NCBI GenBank assembly: GCA_016271365.2
Contig: CM028132.1
Location: forward strand, 1,184,063,001 to 1,184,127,000
Source of the DNA: Neoceratodus forsteri
Taxonomy: Eukaryota > Chordata > Ceratodontiformes > Ceratodontidae
Direction of reading: 5' to 3'
DNA: 64,000 nt
Shown: positions 54,167 through 64,000 of the stretch, piece by piece
Numbering within the stretch: the first letter of the stretch is position 1
Layout of the letters: every line of letters begins with the position of its first letter
Position numbers and translations under genes: made by a program
The notes under the pieces: model-generated
What the model was told of the DNA's origin: nothing
What the model saw: the letters and a program-made list of their open reading frames with translations, nothing else
The model's database searches: none

Positions 54167-56076
54167 CAGATCTTCTTTGGGGGTATCTCAGTCATCATAT
54201 CACACTGTAGGAACTTCACCGTCAGTGAAGCAAGATCCACACAGAAGATTTTCCAGTAGTACAACTGGAGCCACTCATGCCGATGTCACCTGCCGACATC
54301 ATCAACCCTATAAAGGATGAGCGGTCTTGCTCCCACCTCAGTTCTTTCCCGCCGTTGACTCCTCTTGCATGGGTCTCTATAGAAGCTCCGTTTGCAGTTT
54401 GCACCATTTTTACCTACGCTTTTCTTCAGTGTTAAATTTTGGAATCTCTTTTAAGGAAGAGATTATTTTGCCTTGTTTATATTGAGAGTTACTTCTTCTA
54501 CATCTCTCTTCTGTCACTGCCACTGTGGAAAGGAAATTGCTTCTAAATTCAACCTCACAACCCTTAGGTGATGCAAAAAGGATCTACCTCATTACCTCCT
54601 GGGCGGCCATTTTGTGTCAGGTAAACAATGGATAGTTCAAACTTCATATGGAGCCATTGGAGGTAATGAGTTAAAGAAATTTCTCATGGAATAACAGGTA
54701 GTCTGTTCTGGGCAGGGGTCCTCCGGGGTCCCTCCTTCGCAGTTGCCAGTGGGTTCATCAAGCTCCCAGGCCTCTAAGGCCCGAGACAAGTCCTCGGGGA
54801 ACAGTCATAAAACAAATCACGATTGGGATTGCTCCCCCAAATGATGCTCCCGTTCCCTGAGGGTATCTTCCCAGCTTGGGATTTAAATTTTGTTTTGTAG
54901 AAATTGACCCTGATTCTGTTTGAGCCAACCGTGAGTTGCAAGCTACGCGTTCTTTCCTGGAAAGCATTGTTTTTGGTTGCCATTACTTCTGCTCGAAGGA
55001 TTTCCCAGCTTCTGGCACAAGGAGCTGTATTTGATTTTTCACAAACACAGGGTGTCTTTGTGCACAAATCCTAAGTTTCTCCCCAAGATGGTGTCTGAGT
55101 TTACCCTGAATTAATCTATCCACCTACCTGTCTATTTCCTGGAGTGTGCCAATCCAGGGGAATCACTGCTCCATACTTTAGATGTGCACAGAATTTTGAA
55201 ATATTATCTTCTGTGAACTAAGAACTACAGAAAGTCAAAGTAGCTTTTTGTTTCTTTTGCCCAAGGAAGAGAAAGCACTCAAGTTTCCAAACAATGTTTG
55301 TCCAAATGGTTGGCGAATTGTATTGTGTTCTGCTGTAACAAATATGGCAAGGAGTTGCCACGGTTGGTGAAAGCCCACTCCACCAGGGGTATGGCTACCT
55401 CTGTGACTTGCTTCAAAGGAGTTTCCGGAGCTGACATCTGCACTGCTCCCACATGGAGTACTGTATGTACTGAACTTTCACCGAGCACTACAATCTGGAC
55501 ATTGCCTCCAGAGCGTGAGCAGGCTTAGGTCAGGCTGCTCTCCAGGGCCTTCTGTCTTAGACCTCACTTGGCCTTCTTCCCAGATTATTCTGCTGCACTT
55601 GTAACAGTTGGGTCTTGTTCCTACGGTGTGACCTGATGACTGAAATACCCCTGAAGAAGATAGAATAGTTACATAAGAACTTACTATAACAGGTAGATCT
55701 TTGAGGGGATCTCAGTCATCGGGTCTGCATTCCCTCCTACTGTCCCCCTATTTGGGGTCCTTTACTTAGACTGGCTATCTGGTGTATTCAGCCTGTTATT
55801 TAGGCCTTGGGTACCTCTCTCTCCTCGGTCCCCCACGACATCAGCTTGCTCCCTAAGTCTCTGAGGGAATGAACTGAGGAGGGAGCAGGGCCACTCATGC
55901 CTTTATAGGATTGATGACATTGGCAGGTGATGTCGGCATGGGTGGCCCCAGTGCTACTGCTGGAAAATCTTCCATGTCGTTCCCTGCTTCACCATCGGTG
56001 AAGTTCCTATGGTGTGACCTGATGACTGAGATCCCCTAGAAGATCTACTGTTATGGTAATTTCTTATGTAGCTGTT
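54167..56076 (+). mobile_element. Internally deleted DIRS element (1.9 kb)
   Basis: Left repeat 54167-54350 and right repeat 55865-56043 (plus extension to ~56075) are close relatives of those at 19510 and 28640. After the left repeat the ORF1 start region is kept ('cactgccactgtggaaagg', compare 19855). At about 54860 it jumps to the recombinase ('ttgggatttaaattttgttt', compare 27635). The whole RT/RNase H is missing. The internal complementary region is retained at about 55625-55735. This is the expected structure of a non-autonomous derivative. Confidence 0.85.
54870..55560 (+). pseudogene. DIRS tyrosine recombinase remnant
   Basis: The best part, 55298-55528, encodes 'KWLANCIVFCCNKYGKELPR', 'KAHSTRGMATSVTCFKGVSG' (H-x-x-R box) and 'ADICTAPTWSTVCTELS'. 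Here the Trp that is a stop in the 28.2-kb copy is present. A frameshift follows before the Tyr region ('FTEHYNLDIAS'-like). The upstream half is broken by stops. Confidence 0.75.
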
Positions 56077-57598
56077 CTTTTGGACACGCCCAAGTTCCAC
56101 CACTGCAGCTTTTGGGCACAAAGTCAAAGACATACAAATTATAAATCAAAAGAATACTATCCCTTACCTAGGGAGGCTATGCTGTACTGCTTATGACATT
56201 CCAGAAGTTGTGAATAGCTCAGGGATAATGTGGAATTGCACAAAAAGAAGGCATTTCATCATACTTACAGTAATTTTTTTGTTGGTTCCAACTTTGTCAC
56301 TGGGACCCACCTGAGAGTTTTCTCAGTAGCAGAATAGTCTTCCAGTATTTGAAAATCTGATTAGTTGTCCTTTAACTGCTTTTCAGGCACAAACTGAGTT
56401 ATGCCATCGTCGTGTTCATAAAGATACTTCTTGTACATTGCTGAGCTGAGTTACTGTAGTTTTTACAGAATTTATGGCCTGTAAATTCTCCTAGAGAGGA
56501 AAGCACACATCTGAAGTGAGATCATATGAATTTGTTTGGGGGAAAAAAAACATTAAACCATGTACTATGATTACATGCTGTGAGGAATGCTTGAACCCCC
56601 TTAATGGTAGGATCGAGGTGTTTTACTGATTTTAAGAAAATGTGAACATTAAATGGCCTGCTACTTTTGTCCACAATTGCATGGCAAGAATGCAGCTGCC
56701 CAGTGGAATGTTGATGCAGACTAGGTTCTGTGATAGTGCCACAGCTTTTTAAGATCGTGTGTGTGTCCCTAGAAGAATTACATAATTACCCAGTGGTTAT
56801 GAATAAGTCAGTGGCATTCTTTTCGTAACATTAATATTTTTGTCACAGGACCCAATATCCTCAACCCCAGTACAAAGCATCTTTGGTAGCAGCATACAAA
56901 TCCCTATGAAGGGCATACTGACAAGGGTTCACCAGAACAACAGTTGACTGAAAGCAGACTTTACAGTTGTTTCAGTTTACTCTTTTGAACCTACACAGTA
57001 CTCTTCTTGCAAAATGCCTCTCTTCAAGATCCAGGAATCTCCTAGTAGTATTAGACATAGTGGTATGCAGTTTGGATCTGTTGACTGCCCCCTGGAACTT
57101 TCATTTGGAATTTTATGCAAATGAGAATTTAGAGTGCCAAATTCAAAACACTGCTGCCTTTTTCTTACTCCCTGTCAGATTCAATTTTTCCATCTAGGAA
57201 GCAGGATTGCCCCCAAGACTGCTCAGCAACCTTGCTGCAAGACAGTTTTAAATGGTTGTAAAATTGGTATTTTTACGTATAGCTTTTATTCATACTCTAC
57301 TTCTTACTGTAGTTTAGTCTTAGAAGTTTATTAGTTTTAGCAGTTCCATCGTGGTCTCAGGAACCGATTTAATTAGATTGTGTGTTTGTTTTCTGTGGTT
57401 TCAGACCACTAGCGTGTTATTTATATTATCTTTCTTCTAGTACTATTATTATTTAAATTATTTAGTCTATTTAGTCTGAATCACGATCGGTTCCCGTTTG
57501 CCTTTTGGAACCGATCGCGTTTCTGCTTGTGTTCATAGCAGTTCTTCTGTTGCTGATTAGCGGTTGGTTCCCTTTTTGTAATTCCTTGCACACTAGCG
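56077..57598. other. Non-coding stretch
   Basis: Unassigned, moderately AT-rich sequence. Between 57480 and 57520 'gaatcacgatcggttcccgt' and 'ggaaccgatcgcgtttctgc' form a small inverted pair around 'ttgccttt'. No gene visible. Confidence 0.45.
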
Positions 57599-57929
57599 CA
57601 AGAAACACCTTGGGACAGTACAGCATTTGGGAGGTGTGTCAGGGATGAGTCCAATGCAGAGTGCTGCACAGTGAGCGCGACCCTGACACACCCATGAGCA
57701 CTGAAGCCCAGTGTGACAGCCGTTGGTATTTCACAGCGGGAGCTGGCCTGCACTTGAGAGAAATGAACCGCATCAATGAGAGAGTGCGCTTCATTCCCCT
57801 CATTTGCATAGCAGCCATTACAACTCCCGTCATGAAGCACCTTCAGCTCTCCGATCTGATCTCTGATTTGGTGTGGAAGAAATAGGAAATCCCTCCCTCT
57901 GCTGCCATCTTCCCTGCTCCCTCATTCCC
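57599..57929. repeat. Duplicated ~290-330 bp block, copy 1
   Basis: caagaaacaccttgggacag to 'tgctccctcattcccc' matches 63345-63687 with about 18 substitutions over the first ~290 bases (roughly 94% by eye). It contains octamer-like atttgcat (57801) and 'atgagagag' strings and is richer in CpG than its flanks. The minus strand is open across much of it, but no protein family is recognised. Confidence 0.85.
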
Positions 57930-58751
57930 CGTCGGTGACAATTTCAGTGAAATAACTGTGCACGTCTCTTGGTAACAGTAAGGGACGTGTAAAACAAATA
58001 AAAATTATTAAAAAAATAAACACACACAAGTTACGTGCCCAACGTGTTGTGGGCCTGGAGATGGAATCCACTGCCGCCGGGCCGAGCTGCGAGTGGTGCT
58101 CCACAACAGGTAAGCAGCATCATGGAAAAATCTGCCATGATGCCTGCAGATCCGGACGGCATCATGTGCCCGTGTACTATGAACTGATAATTCAACGATG
58201 CACCAGGCCTTTCTTATTGCAAGCCAAAAACCTGAGGGAGGGGGTGCTGTTTCCCGGGAAGGAAGATATTTGTGAAAAACAAATCACTGCTGCTTTGGTC
58301 GAGCAGCTTTTGCATCGCATGCCTCGCCTATTACAAGTCCATTCAGCTACATTGAAAATAAATGGGGGTGGGGAGCACAAGCAGTAAGAAGAGAAAACCC
58401 GACTGTGTGACGACAACATCAAATGATGCAATTTCTGCAAGTTCTTTGCAGCTGGGGGCTTGGCCCCGAAAACATACATCGCAAATAAATAAAAACAATG
58501 CAAACATAATCCTTCAGTCTCAGTGTGTGGGGAGGCGGCTGTTAAAGTAAAATCAAGTGACTTGTCAAAAATACACACAGCACGTGCCTCTATAGAAACC
58601 GTACTATATTACAATGCATGCAGCTCTTACTATTTTATTTACTTTCTGCATAGTTTTGGTTTTAAAACAAATATCACTTACTTTCTCCATATATACACGG
58701 ACAGATAAAAACTGGGGCAAGAAAGATGAAGTAGGGCACAAGTATTACGAT
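57930..58751. other. CpG-rich stretch with a possible 5' exon
   Basis: Around 58049-58110 a CpG-rich segment holds gagatgg followed by 16 open codons (M-E-S-T-A-A-G-P-S-C-E-W-C-S-T-T) and a strong donor-like cag/gtaagc at 58107-58115. No downstream exon could be linked. Past 58120 there is nothing recognisable. Confidence 0.3.
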
Positions 58752-58915
58752 AGAAACATAGAAGTTGACAGCAGATAAGGACCGCAAGGCCCATCCAGTC
58801 TGCCCATTTATTTTTCTACCTTATGAATGTGCCATCGGCCTTTGCTCTGTCAATGGCCTATCTATTCATACTCATCTGTATTGCTCCCTTATGCCTATCT
58901 GTGAGAGTCTTAGGT
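58752..58915 (-). mobile_element. CR1 3'-end fragment
   Basis: Plus-strand 'gaaacatagaagttgacagc', 'gataaggaccgcaaggccca' and 'agtctgcccatttatttttc' are the complement of a CR1 3' terminus and tail. About 160 bp. Confidence 0.8.
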
Positions 58916-59984
58916 GGGTACAGATGGACACATGCGCCAAAATGTCAGTTCAAAAAATAAATCTTTCTTTTTATTTACTTACAGAACCAAAATTAAGCGG
59001 ACTGGATTTGTCAAAATAAAAAAATAACAATAGGAATAGTCAGTAAATGAAATAAGGCTTAACTTCGGCATAAACTTGGTCCCAGATGAACAAAGGAAAA
59101 ACTTCTTCTTTTGACCAGCAAGCTCTACTCCTATGTGAATGTTGTCCCTTCAACACCCCGAACACATCTGAATTTCATCAGGTAGAGTCATTACATATAT
59201 AGCCTGAGGAGGCTCAGGATTGGCTCAATTGTCTGTCAATTAGAGGAGGTTACATAATCTTCTTTCTAACTTTGTTTAAACAATTAATTTTCCTACAATC
59301 TTTGTTGATTGCCTTACATTTCTTAATAATCATACAGGAAAAATAGCAGAGCTTGTTTTTATCTTTTGGGAAAGAAACTAGCTTGAAGAAGCACTCTGCT
59401 AGTCCCTCCTTCAGTTAGGCTCTGTATAAAAGTAGTAGTGTAATGGCCGGCCGGCTCTATAGAGCACTAGCTGCAGTGAGGAAAGCAGAGAGGCCAGCAA
59501 CACCCATTTTTCTTAAAGGTAACATTCTCTTTTGCTACTGGAAATAACATCTTTAGAGCTTTATACTGGCTCTTTTTTGTAGAATATGTGCATATTAGTG
59601 CCTCCAGTTTAGTTCTTTAATAACCAAACAGTAAAAGAAACTCCTTGTGCAGAGTGCAAGTTTAAAATGGAGCTTAAAGCTCTTCAAAACAAACATTCTT
59701 CCTCTGTAACCCTCTGGAGTTTTCAAAACAGCATTTCCTTCAGGCATTAACACAGGAGGCAAACCAAAACCTAGGCTATTATTTCTCAAGCTTTTCTTTT
59801 AACATATTTTGGATATTAATCCATTCACATACTTGCAAGTTTCCAGCGTTTTAAACAACCAGCTGCCAGGAATGGGGGGTTCACAGGACAAATAGACTTC
59901 ACAAAAAAAATAAAAAGACGCATGAGTGGCCAGTCCATGTGACAGATACATATAACATATAAAACAAAACATGAAAATGTAAAA
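58916..59984. other. Non-coding stretch, possible old LTR-like sequence
   Basis: A tataaaag at about 59424 precedes 'gagcactagctgcagtgagg'; a promoter of an old LTR is conceivable but no second LTR or primer-binding site is seen. Confidence 0.35.
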
Positions 59985-60328
59985 GGACACAAAAGGGAAG
60001 TATTCCAAGGCAGGAATAGTAGCTTCAAAAGGGAACCTTCCACACTATCCCATGCCTGTTTGAAGCCCTGCACTGTACTCATGTCCATCACTTCCTGAGG
60101 TAGGCCGTTCCATGCATCCACCACCCTTTCTGTGAAAAAGAACTTCCTCACATTACCCCTTAGTCGGCCTCCCTCAAATCCCATGCTGTGTCTTCTTGTC
60201 CTGCTATTTTTCTTATCTTGAAACATATTAGACTCTTTCACCTTATTAATGCCCTTAAGGTGTTTGAATGTTTCGATCATATCACCTCTCTTCCCTCCTT
60301 TGCTCTAGGGTATACATATTGAGCTACG

Positions 60329-61564
60329 TTAATCTGTCCTCATATGTTTTCTGATGCAGTCCCTGCACCATTTTGGTTGCCCTTCTCTGGACTGCCTCAA
60401 TTTGGTTAATGTCCTTGTGAAGGTGTAGCCTCCAGTACTGCATGCAGTACTCCAGATGAGGAGCCTAACCAGTGTCTTGTAAAGAGGGATTATTACCTCC
60501 CTCTTATGACTTGTGATACCCCTACTAATACACCCCAACATCCCCCTAGCCTTACCTACTGCTTTAGTGGTCTGCTTGGATGATTTCAGGTCATCTGTGA
60601 TAATGATGCCCAAGTCTCTTTCTTCCCTTGTGACTGCCAGCAACTCCCCTCCCATCCTATAGGTGGCTTCAGGGTTTCTCTTCCCTATGTGCATGATCTT
60701 GCACTTCATTGTGTTAAACCCCAGCTGCCACTCTTCTGACCATTTTGCCAGTTTATCCAGTTCTCTTCTCATTCTGCCCACCCCATCTGGATCATCTACT
60801 CTGTTGCAGATCTTGGTGTCATCTGCAAACAGACAAACCTTACCCTCTAGTCCATCTGCAATGTCACTGATGAAGATATTGAAGAGGACTGGCCCCAGGA
60901 CTGATCCTTGAGGTATCCCACTTGTGACTTGCATCTCTTCTAACTGTATACCGTTTACCACCACTCTCTGTTTTCTGCCCGTCAACCAGTTTGCCACCCA
61001 GTTGACCAACTTCTGACCCACCCCGAGCCTACCCAGCTTATTAATCAATCTTCTTTGTGGAACAGTATTGAAAGCTTTGCTGAAGTCAAGGTAGGTGACA
61101 TCAACTGCTCCCCCTTGGTCCACCACTCTGGTTACCCAGTCAAAGAAATCTATGAGATTAGTTTGACAGGACCTTCCTATTGTAAACCCATGCTGTCTTG
61201 GATCCTGTGTTCCTGTGGATTCCAGGTGTTGCACTATCCTTTCCTTAAGGAGTGCCTCCATAATCTTGCCCACTACTGAGGTAAGACTGACTGGTCTGTA
61301 GTTCCCTGCCTCCTCCCTACTACCACTCTTATGGAGCAGGATCACATGAGCCCTTCTCCAGTCTTCTGGGACCTCTCCTGTGCTCAGCGACTCACTAAAC
61401 AGTTCTGATAATGGCTCTGCTAGTTCCACCCTTAGCTCCTTTAGTACCGTGGGATGTATGCCATCGGGTCCCATTGCCTTGTCCACCCTGAGCTTATCAA
61501 GCTCTTGTAGGACCCTTTCTTTTGTGAAAGGACTAGTGCACACCTCCCTCCCCCCTGTGTCCAT
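60329..61564 (-). CDS. CR1 reverse transcriptase, 411-codon open frame
   Basis: A single open frame covers the whole RT palm and fingers: 'LDKLRVDKAMGPDGIHPTVL', 'DWRRAHVILLHKSGSREEA', 'YRPVSLTSVVGKIMEALLK', 'QHGFTIGRSCQTNLIDFFDW', 'VTYLDFSKAFNTVPQRRL' (first catalytic Asp kept; D-to-N in FDTV), '[20 protein letters not shown]' and 'GKVCLFADDTKICNRVDD' with FADD at 60818-60829. The thumb region 'LGIIITDDLKSSKQTTKAV' follows. Near the C-terminus it runs into a shifted tail ('[15 protein letters not shown]' instead of HLEYC.QFW.P), so one frameshift lies near 60465. It lacks the endonuclease in frame and is a fragment, not a functional gene. Confidence 0.8.
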   Translation of the reverse strand: MDTGGREVCTSPFTKERVLQELDKLRVDKAMGPDGIHPTVLKELRVELAEPLSELFSESLSTGEVPEDWRRAHVILLHKSGSREEAGNYRPVSLTSVVGKIMEALLKERIVQHLESTGTQDPRQHGFTIGRSCQTNLIDFFDWVTRVVDQGGAVDVTYLDFSKAFNTVPQRRLINKLGRLGVGQKLVNWVANWLTGRKQRVVVNGIQLEEMQVTSGIPQGSVLGPVLFNIFISDIADGLEGKVCLFADDTKICNRVDDPDGVGRMRRELDKLAKWSEEWQLGFNTMKCKIMHIGKRNPEATYRMGGELLAVTREERDLGIIITDDLKSSKQTTKAVGKARGMLGCISRGITSHKREVIIPLYKTLVRLLIWSTACSTGGYTFTRTLTKLRQSREGQPKWCRDCIRKHMRTD

Positions 61565-61792
61565 GGTGCTGAGCTGTGGGCCCTGCCCTACCTTCTCTTC
61601 AATAAATACTGAGCAGAAGTATCTATTTAGGATAGATGCTTTTACATGGTCCTCCTCCTCACACGCTCCCTTATCCCCTTTGATCTTAGCAATACCCCCT
61701 CTGGACTTTCTGCTTTCACTAATGTATCTATAGAAAGTCTTGTCACATTCTTTTACTGTTCATGCTAGTGTTTCCTTGGTTTGGGCCTTTGC

Positions 61793-62545
61793 CTACCTTA
61801 CTGCCTTCCCTGCTTTTCTTAGGGAAGTTTGATATGCCTCCCTATCTTCATCCCGCTGTGTTCCCTTATATTTCCTGAAGGCCAGCCTTTTGGATCTGAC
61901 CTTTTCTGCTACTGTTTTTGAGAACCAAAGTGGTTTCCTTCTTCTTTTGCACTTCCTTTTCTCTCTAACACAATGGGATGTTAATTCAAGTATTGCATCC
62001 TTAATGCTTGCCCACTTTGCCTGTACCCCCTCACCTGTATTTCTTTTTGCCAGGGCTAGCTTAACTCTGTTGGCCATCTTATCAAAGTCAGCTTCTCTGA
62101 AGTCCCATATTTTTTGCCTTGGAATGAGATGATTTAGTTCTAGTGGCCAAATTGAACCATACCATGTGATGGTCACTGGCCCCCAGGTGACCTTCTACCT
62201 GAAGATCTGTGATCCTGTCCCTATTAGTCAGTACTAGATGTAGGATAGCCCTGTCTCTTGTGGGTTGTTGTACCAGTTATTTGAGGCCCTCCCCCTGCAG
62301 GAAATCCACTATGTGTCTAGTTCTGGCAGATGTTCCTGCTGGTATTGACCAATCTGTATCTGGTATGTTGAAGTCTCCCATTATCAGAACCTCCCCTTTA
62401 GCTTTCATGTTTTGTATATCTTCTAACAGTAATGTGTCTATGTCCTCCACCCGGTCTGGAGGCCTCTAGACAACCCTAGTACATATGGCTGTCCCATTTC
62501 CTGTTTCCAGGGTGACCCACAGTTCTTCTGGCTCCTTATGTGTAT
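61793..62545 (-). pseudogene. CR1 endonuclease end and connection, broken
   Basis: Frame 61793-62176 gives 'IWDFREADFDKMANRVKLAL', 'QAKWASIKDAILELTSHCV', 'RRKPLWFSKTVAEKVRSKR' and 'LAFRKYKGTQRDEDREAYQ', the connection domain between endonuclease and RT. Upstream, on the minus strand, the endonuclease strings 'GEVLIMGDFNIPDTDWSIPA', 'LHLVLTNRDRITDLQ' and 'GASDHHMVWFN' are visible with a stop (tag/taa) between blocks. Confidence 0.8.
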
Positions 62546-62560
62546 CTAGGAACCTCTTTC

Positions 62561-63344
62561 TGCCGAACACTTTATTACTCCGACAAGCAGTAAAAATATA
62601 TCGAGAATAAAAAAAAGTCTCCCAACTAATATCCAAGTCCAGGTAATGCTCACGGCGATACAAAAAATAAACAAGATATAGCGTATTATAAACACACTTG
62701 GAAAACAAATCCTTGGCGTGCTAATTTAAAAGTTAAACTTTGTTCTCCTTGGGGGGGGGGGGCTCAGGATGTTTTTTGCTTTTTCTCTGTTCGAGTTGTT
62801 TTTCCCAAATTATTATTTATCGTGTTTTACAGCTACTGAATTATTCAGGAAGGTAACAATTTCTTCAGCCCTGCCAGTGATACAATGTGCACACAAGTAA
62901 CAAACACAAACCACATTGTTACATTGGAATTTGCATTCCTCCCCCCCAACCCCCAGAATGGGATTTTTTTCCCCTTTCGGCTCCTGATAGTAAACGCTGT
63001 AGGTCCGCATTGTATAATCCAGTCAGATTTGCCAGAACGTTATTTTGTTTGCATGTGCTTATAGGGGATTTTTGGGGAATTTATTTTCATTCTCCTTCCC
63101 CCCCCTTAGTGGCAGCTTGGGTCCAGCTCCTCACTGTGCCTCATCCTCTCCCTCCTTTGCTCAGAGAAGTCAATACTGTAAACAATAGCCTCCGCTTCAA
63201 TCACTGACACACTCTCGCTCACACACATACATACACACATATTCACTGGAGCTGGAAGGAAAACTAGGGAAGGATGTCTAAGAGGGCGGACCAGAGCCTT
63301 ACTGCCCCTCAACCCGTTTTTTTTTGTTTCCTCGCGCGCTTGCT
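62561..63344. other. Non-coding stretch
   Basis: G-run at 62751-62762 and C-runs at 62941-62952 and 63099-63106; short CA-rich part at 63219-63240. Nothing coding is supported. Confidence 0.5.
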
Positions 63345-63687
63345 CAAGAAACACCTTGGGACAGTACAGCATTTGGGAGGTGTGTCAGGGACGGGTCCAA
63401 TGCAGAGTGCTGCACAGTGGGCGCGACCCTGACACACCAATGAGCGCTGAAGCCCAGTGTGACAGCCGTTGGTATTTCACAGCAGGAGCTGGCCTGCACT
63501 TGAGAGAAATGAACCGCACCAATGAGAGAGTGTGCATCATTCCCCTCATTTGCATAGTGGCCATTACAACTCATGTCATGGAGCACCTTTAGCTCTCTGA
63601 TCTGATCTCCGATTTGGTGTAGAAGAAATAGGAAATCCCTCCTGCTCCCTCCCTCTACTGTTGTCTTCCCTGCTCCCTCATTCCCCA
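63345..63687. repeat. Duplicated ~290-330 bp block, copy 2
   Basis: Direct repeat of 57599-57929 at a distance of 5746 bp. Short similarity extends about 30 bp further upstream (tttttgt…cttg). It passes directly into the ~76-bp tandem array at 63636-63918, of which copy 1 holds only one, divergent unit. Confidence 0.85.
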
Positions 63688-63918
63688 GCTGACTCTCTGG
63701 CTGAAAATAAATCCCTCCTGCTCCCTCCCTTTACTGTTGTCTTCCCTGCTTCCTTGTTCCCCAGCTGACTCTCTGGCTGAAAATAAATCCCTCCTGCTCC
63801 CCCCCTCTGCTGCTGTCCTCCCCCACCCTCATCCCTGGCAGACTCTCTGGCTGAAAATAAATCTCTCCCGCTTCCTCCTTCTGCTGCTGTCCTCCCCTCT
63901 CTTTCATTCCCTGGCCCT
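63636..63918. repeat. Tandem array, ~76-bp unit, four copies
   Basis: Units start at 63636, 63712, 63788 and 63862 (spacing 76, 76, 74) with tccctcctgctccctccct and end with ctctctggctgaaaataaa. The last unit is degenerate. Pyrimidine-rich on this strand; the minus-strand frame through it is a repeat artefact. Confidence 0.9.
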
Positions 63919-64000
63919 GTGTCAACAACGGGGTGGCCAATCCTCCTGTTGGCAACATGACCCCCCTCCAACTCGTGGCACACTGGGAGCCCACCCCAGT

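Larger units (their letters stand above)
59985..62560 (-). mobile_element. CR1 LINE with the best-preserved RT
   Basis: Minus-strand order: endonuclease end (62180-62545), connection (61793-62176), RT and C-terminus (60329-61564 and 59985-60280). It is 5'-truncated within the endonuclease near 62545-62560. The 3' limit is uncertain: the usual 'gtccttatctgcc' terminus is not found, and the coding part fades near 59985. It lies between the two copies of the duplicated block. Confidence 0.85.

Noticed and set aside
58900..59520. Possible solo LTR with tataaaag at 59424
   Set aside because: No TG...CA ends with a target duplication, no polyadenylation signal at the right distance and no second copy in the window.
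57599..63687. LTR retrotransposon bounded by the duplicated blocks
   Set aside because: No primer-binding site, polypurine tract or gag/pol remnant is visible between them; only CR1 sequence is. Kept as an open question rather than a feature.
63678..63983. Minus-strand frame of 101 codons with repeated RDLFSARES strings
   Set aside because: The repetition is only the ~76-bp tandem array read in one frame.

Overview
The window is repeat-dominated nuclear DNA from a non-mammalian tetrapod. Evidence is the mix of CR1 LINEs (five long or recognisable copies plus four short 3' ends), an L2 LINE, two further LINEs of the Rex1/L2/CR1 group, a DIRS-type tyrosine-recombinase retrotransposon with a deleted sister copy, and several DNA-transposon derivatives. 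An amphibian, possibly a caecilian, seems most likely from this mix; a turtle or other reptile cannot be excluded from sequence alone. No bacterial-style gene, operon, rRNA gene or CRISPR array is visible.

Layout. 1-1140: four copies of a ~297-bp satellite. 2835-2980: a hairpin element. 2995-3354 and 8025-8427: two diverged copies of an unclassified repeat. 3440-7298 (-): a decayed LINE carrying an NPGP (2A-like) motif, split by a CR1 3' end. 7208-7285 and 9741-10991: tRNA-like (A box/B box) sequences, the latter as an inverted pair around a poly-A retroinsertion with target-site duplication. 12118-12282: one convincing orphan host exon. 12848-17400 (+): a LINE broken by a 1.55-kb foldback element and by a TTAA-flanked MITE. 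19510-28852 (+): DIRS with inverted terminal repeats, gag, RT/RNase H and tyrosine recombinase, itself hit by two CR1 insertions. 31121-31527: a Harbinger-like MITE packed with AACGGTT sites. 32951-35175: two foldbacks side by side. 38040-41275 (+): L2. 42590-46060 (-): CR1. 48961-53340 (+): CR1 with duplicated 5' sequence and an intact esterase ORF1, lacking its 3' end. 54167-56076: internally deleted DIRS. 57599-57929 and 63345-63687: a direct ~94% identical duplicate pair. 59985-62560 (-): CR1 with the best-preserved RT.

The nesting gives a relative chronology: the two Rex1/L2-like LINEs and the DIRS came first, then the CR1s, foldback and MITE landed inside them. Apart from the 165-bp exon and one speculative 5' exon near 58.1 kb, I see no host gene; the window is probably intergenic or deep intronic. 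All autonomous elements carry stops, frameshifts or catalytic lesions, except that one CR1 ORF1 (307 codons) and one CR1 RT ORF (411 codons) remain open.
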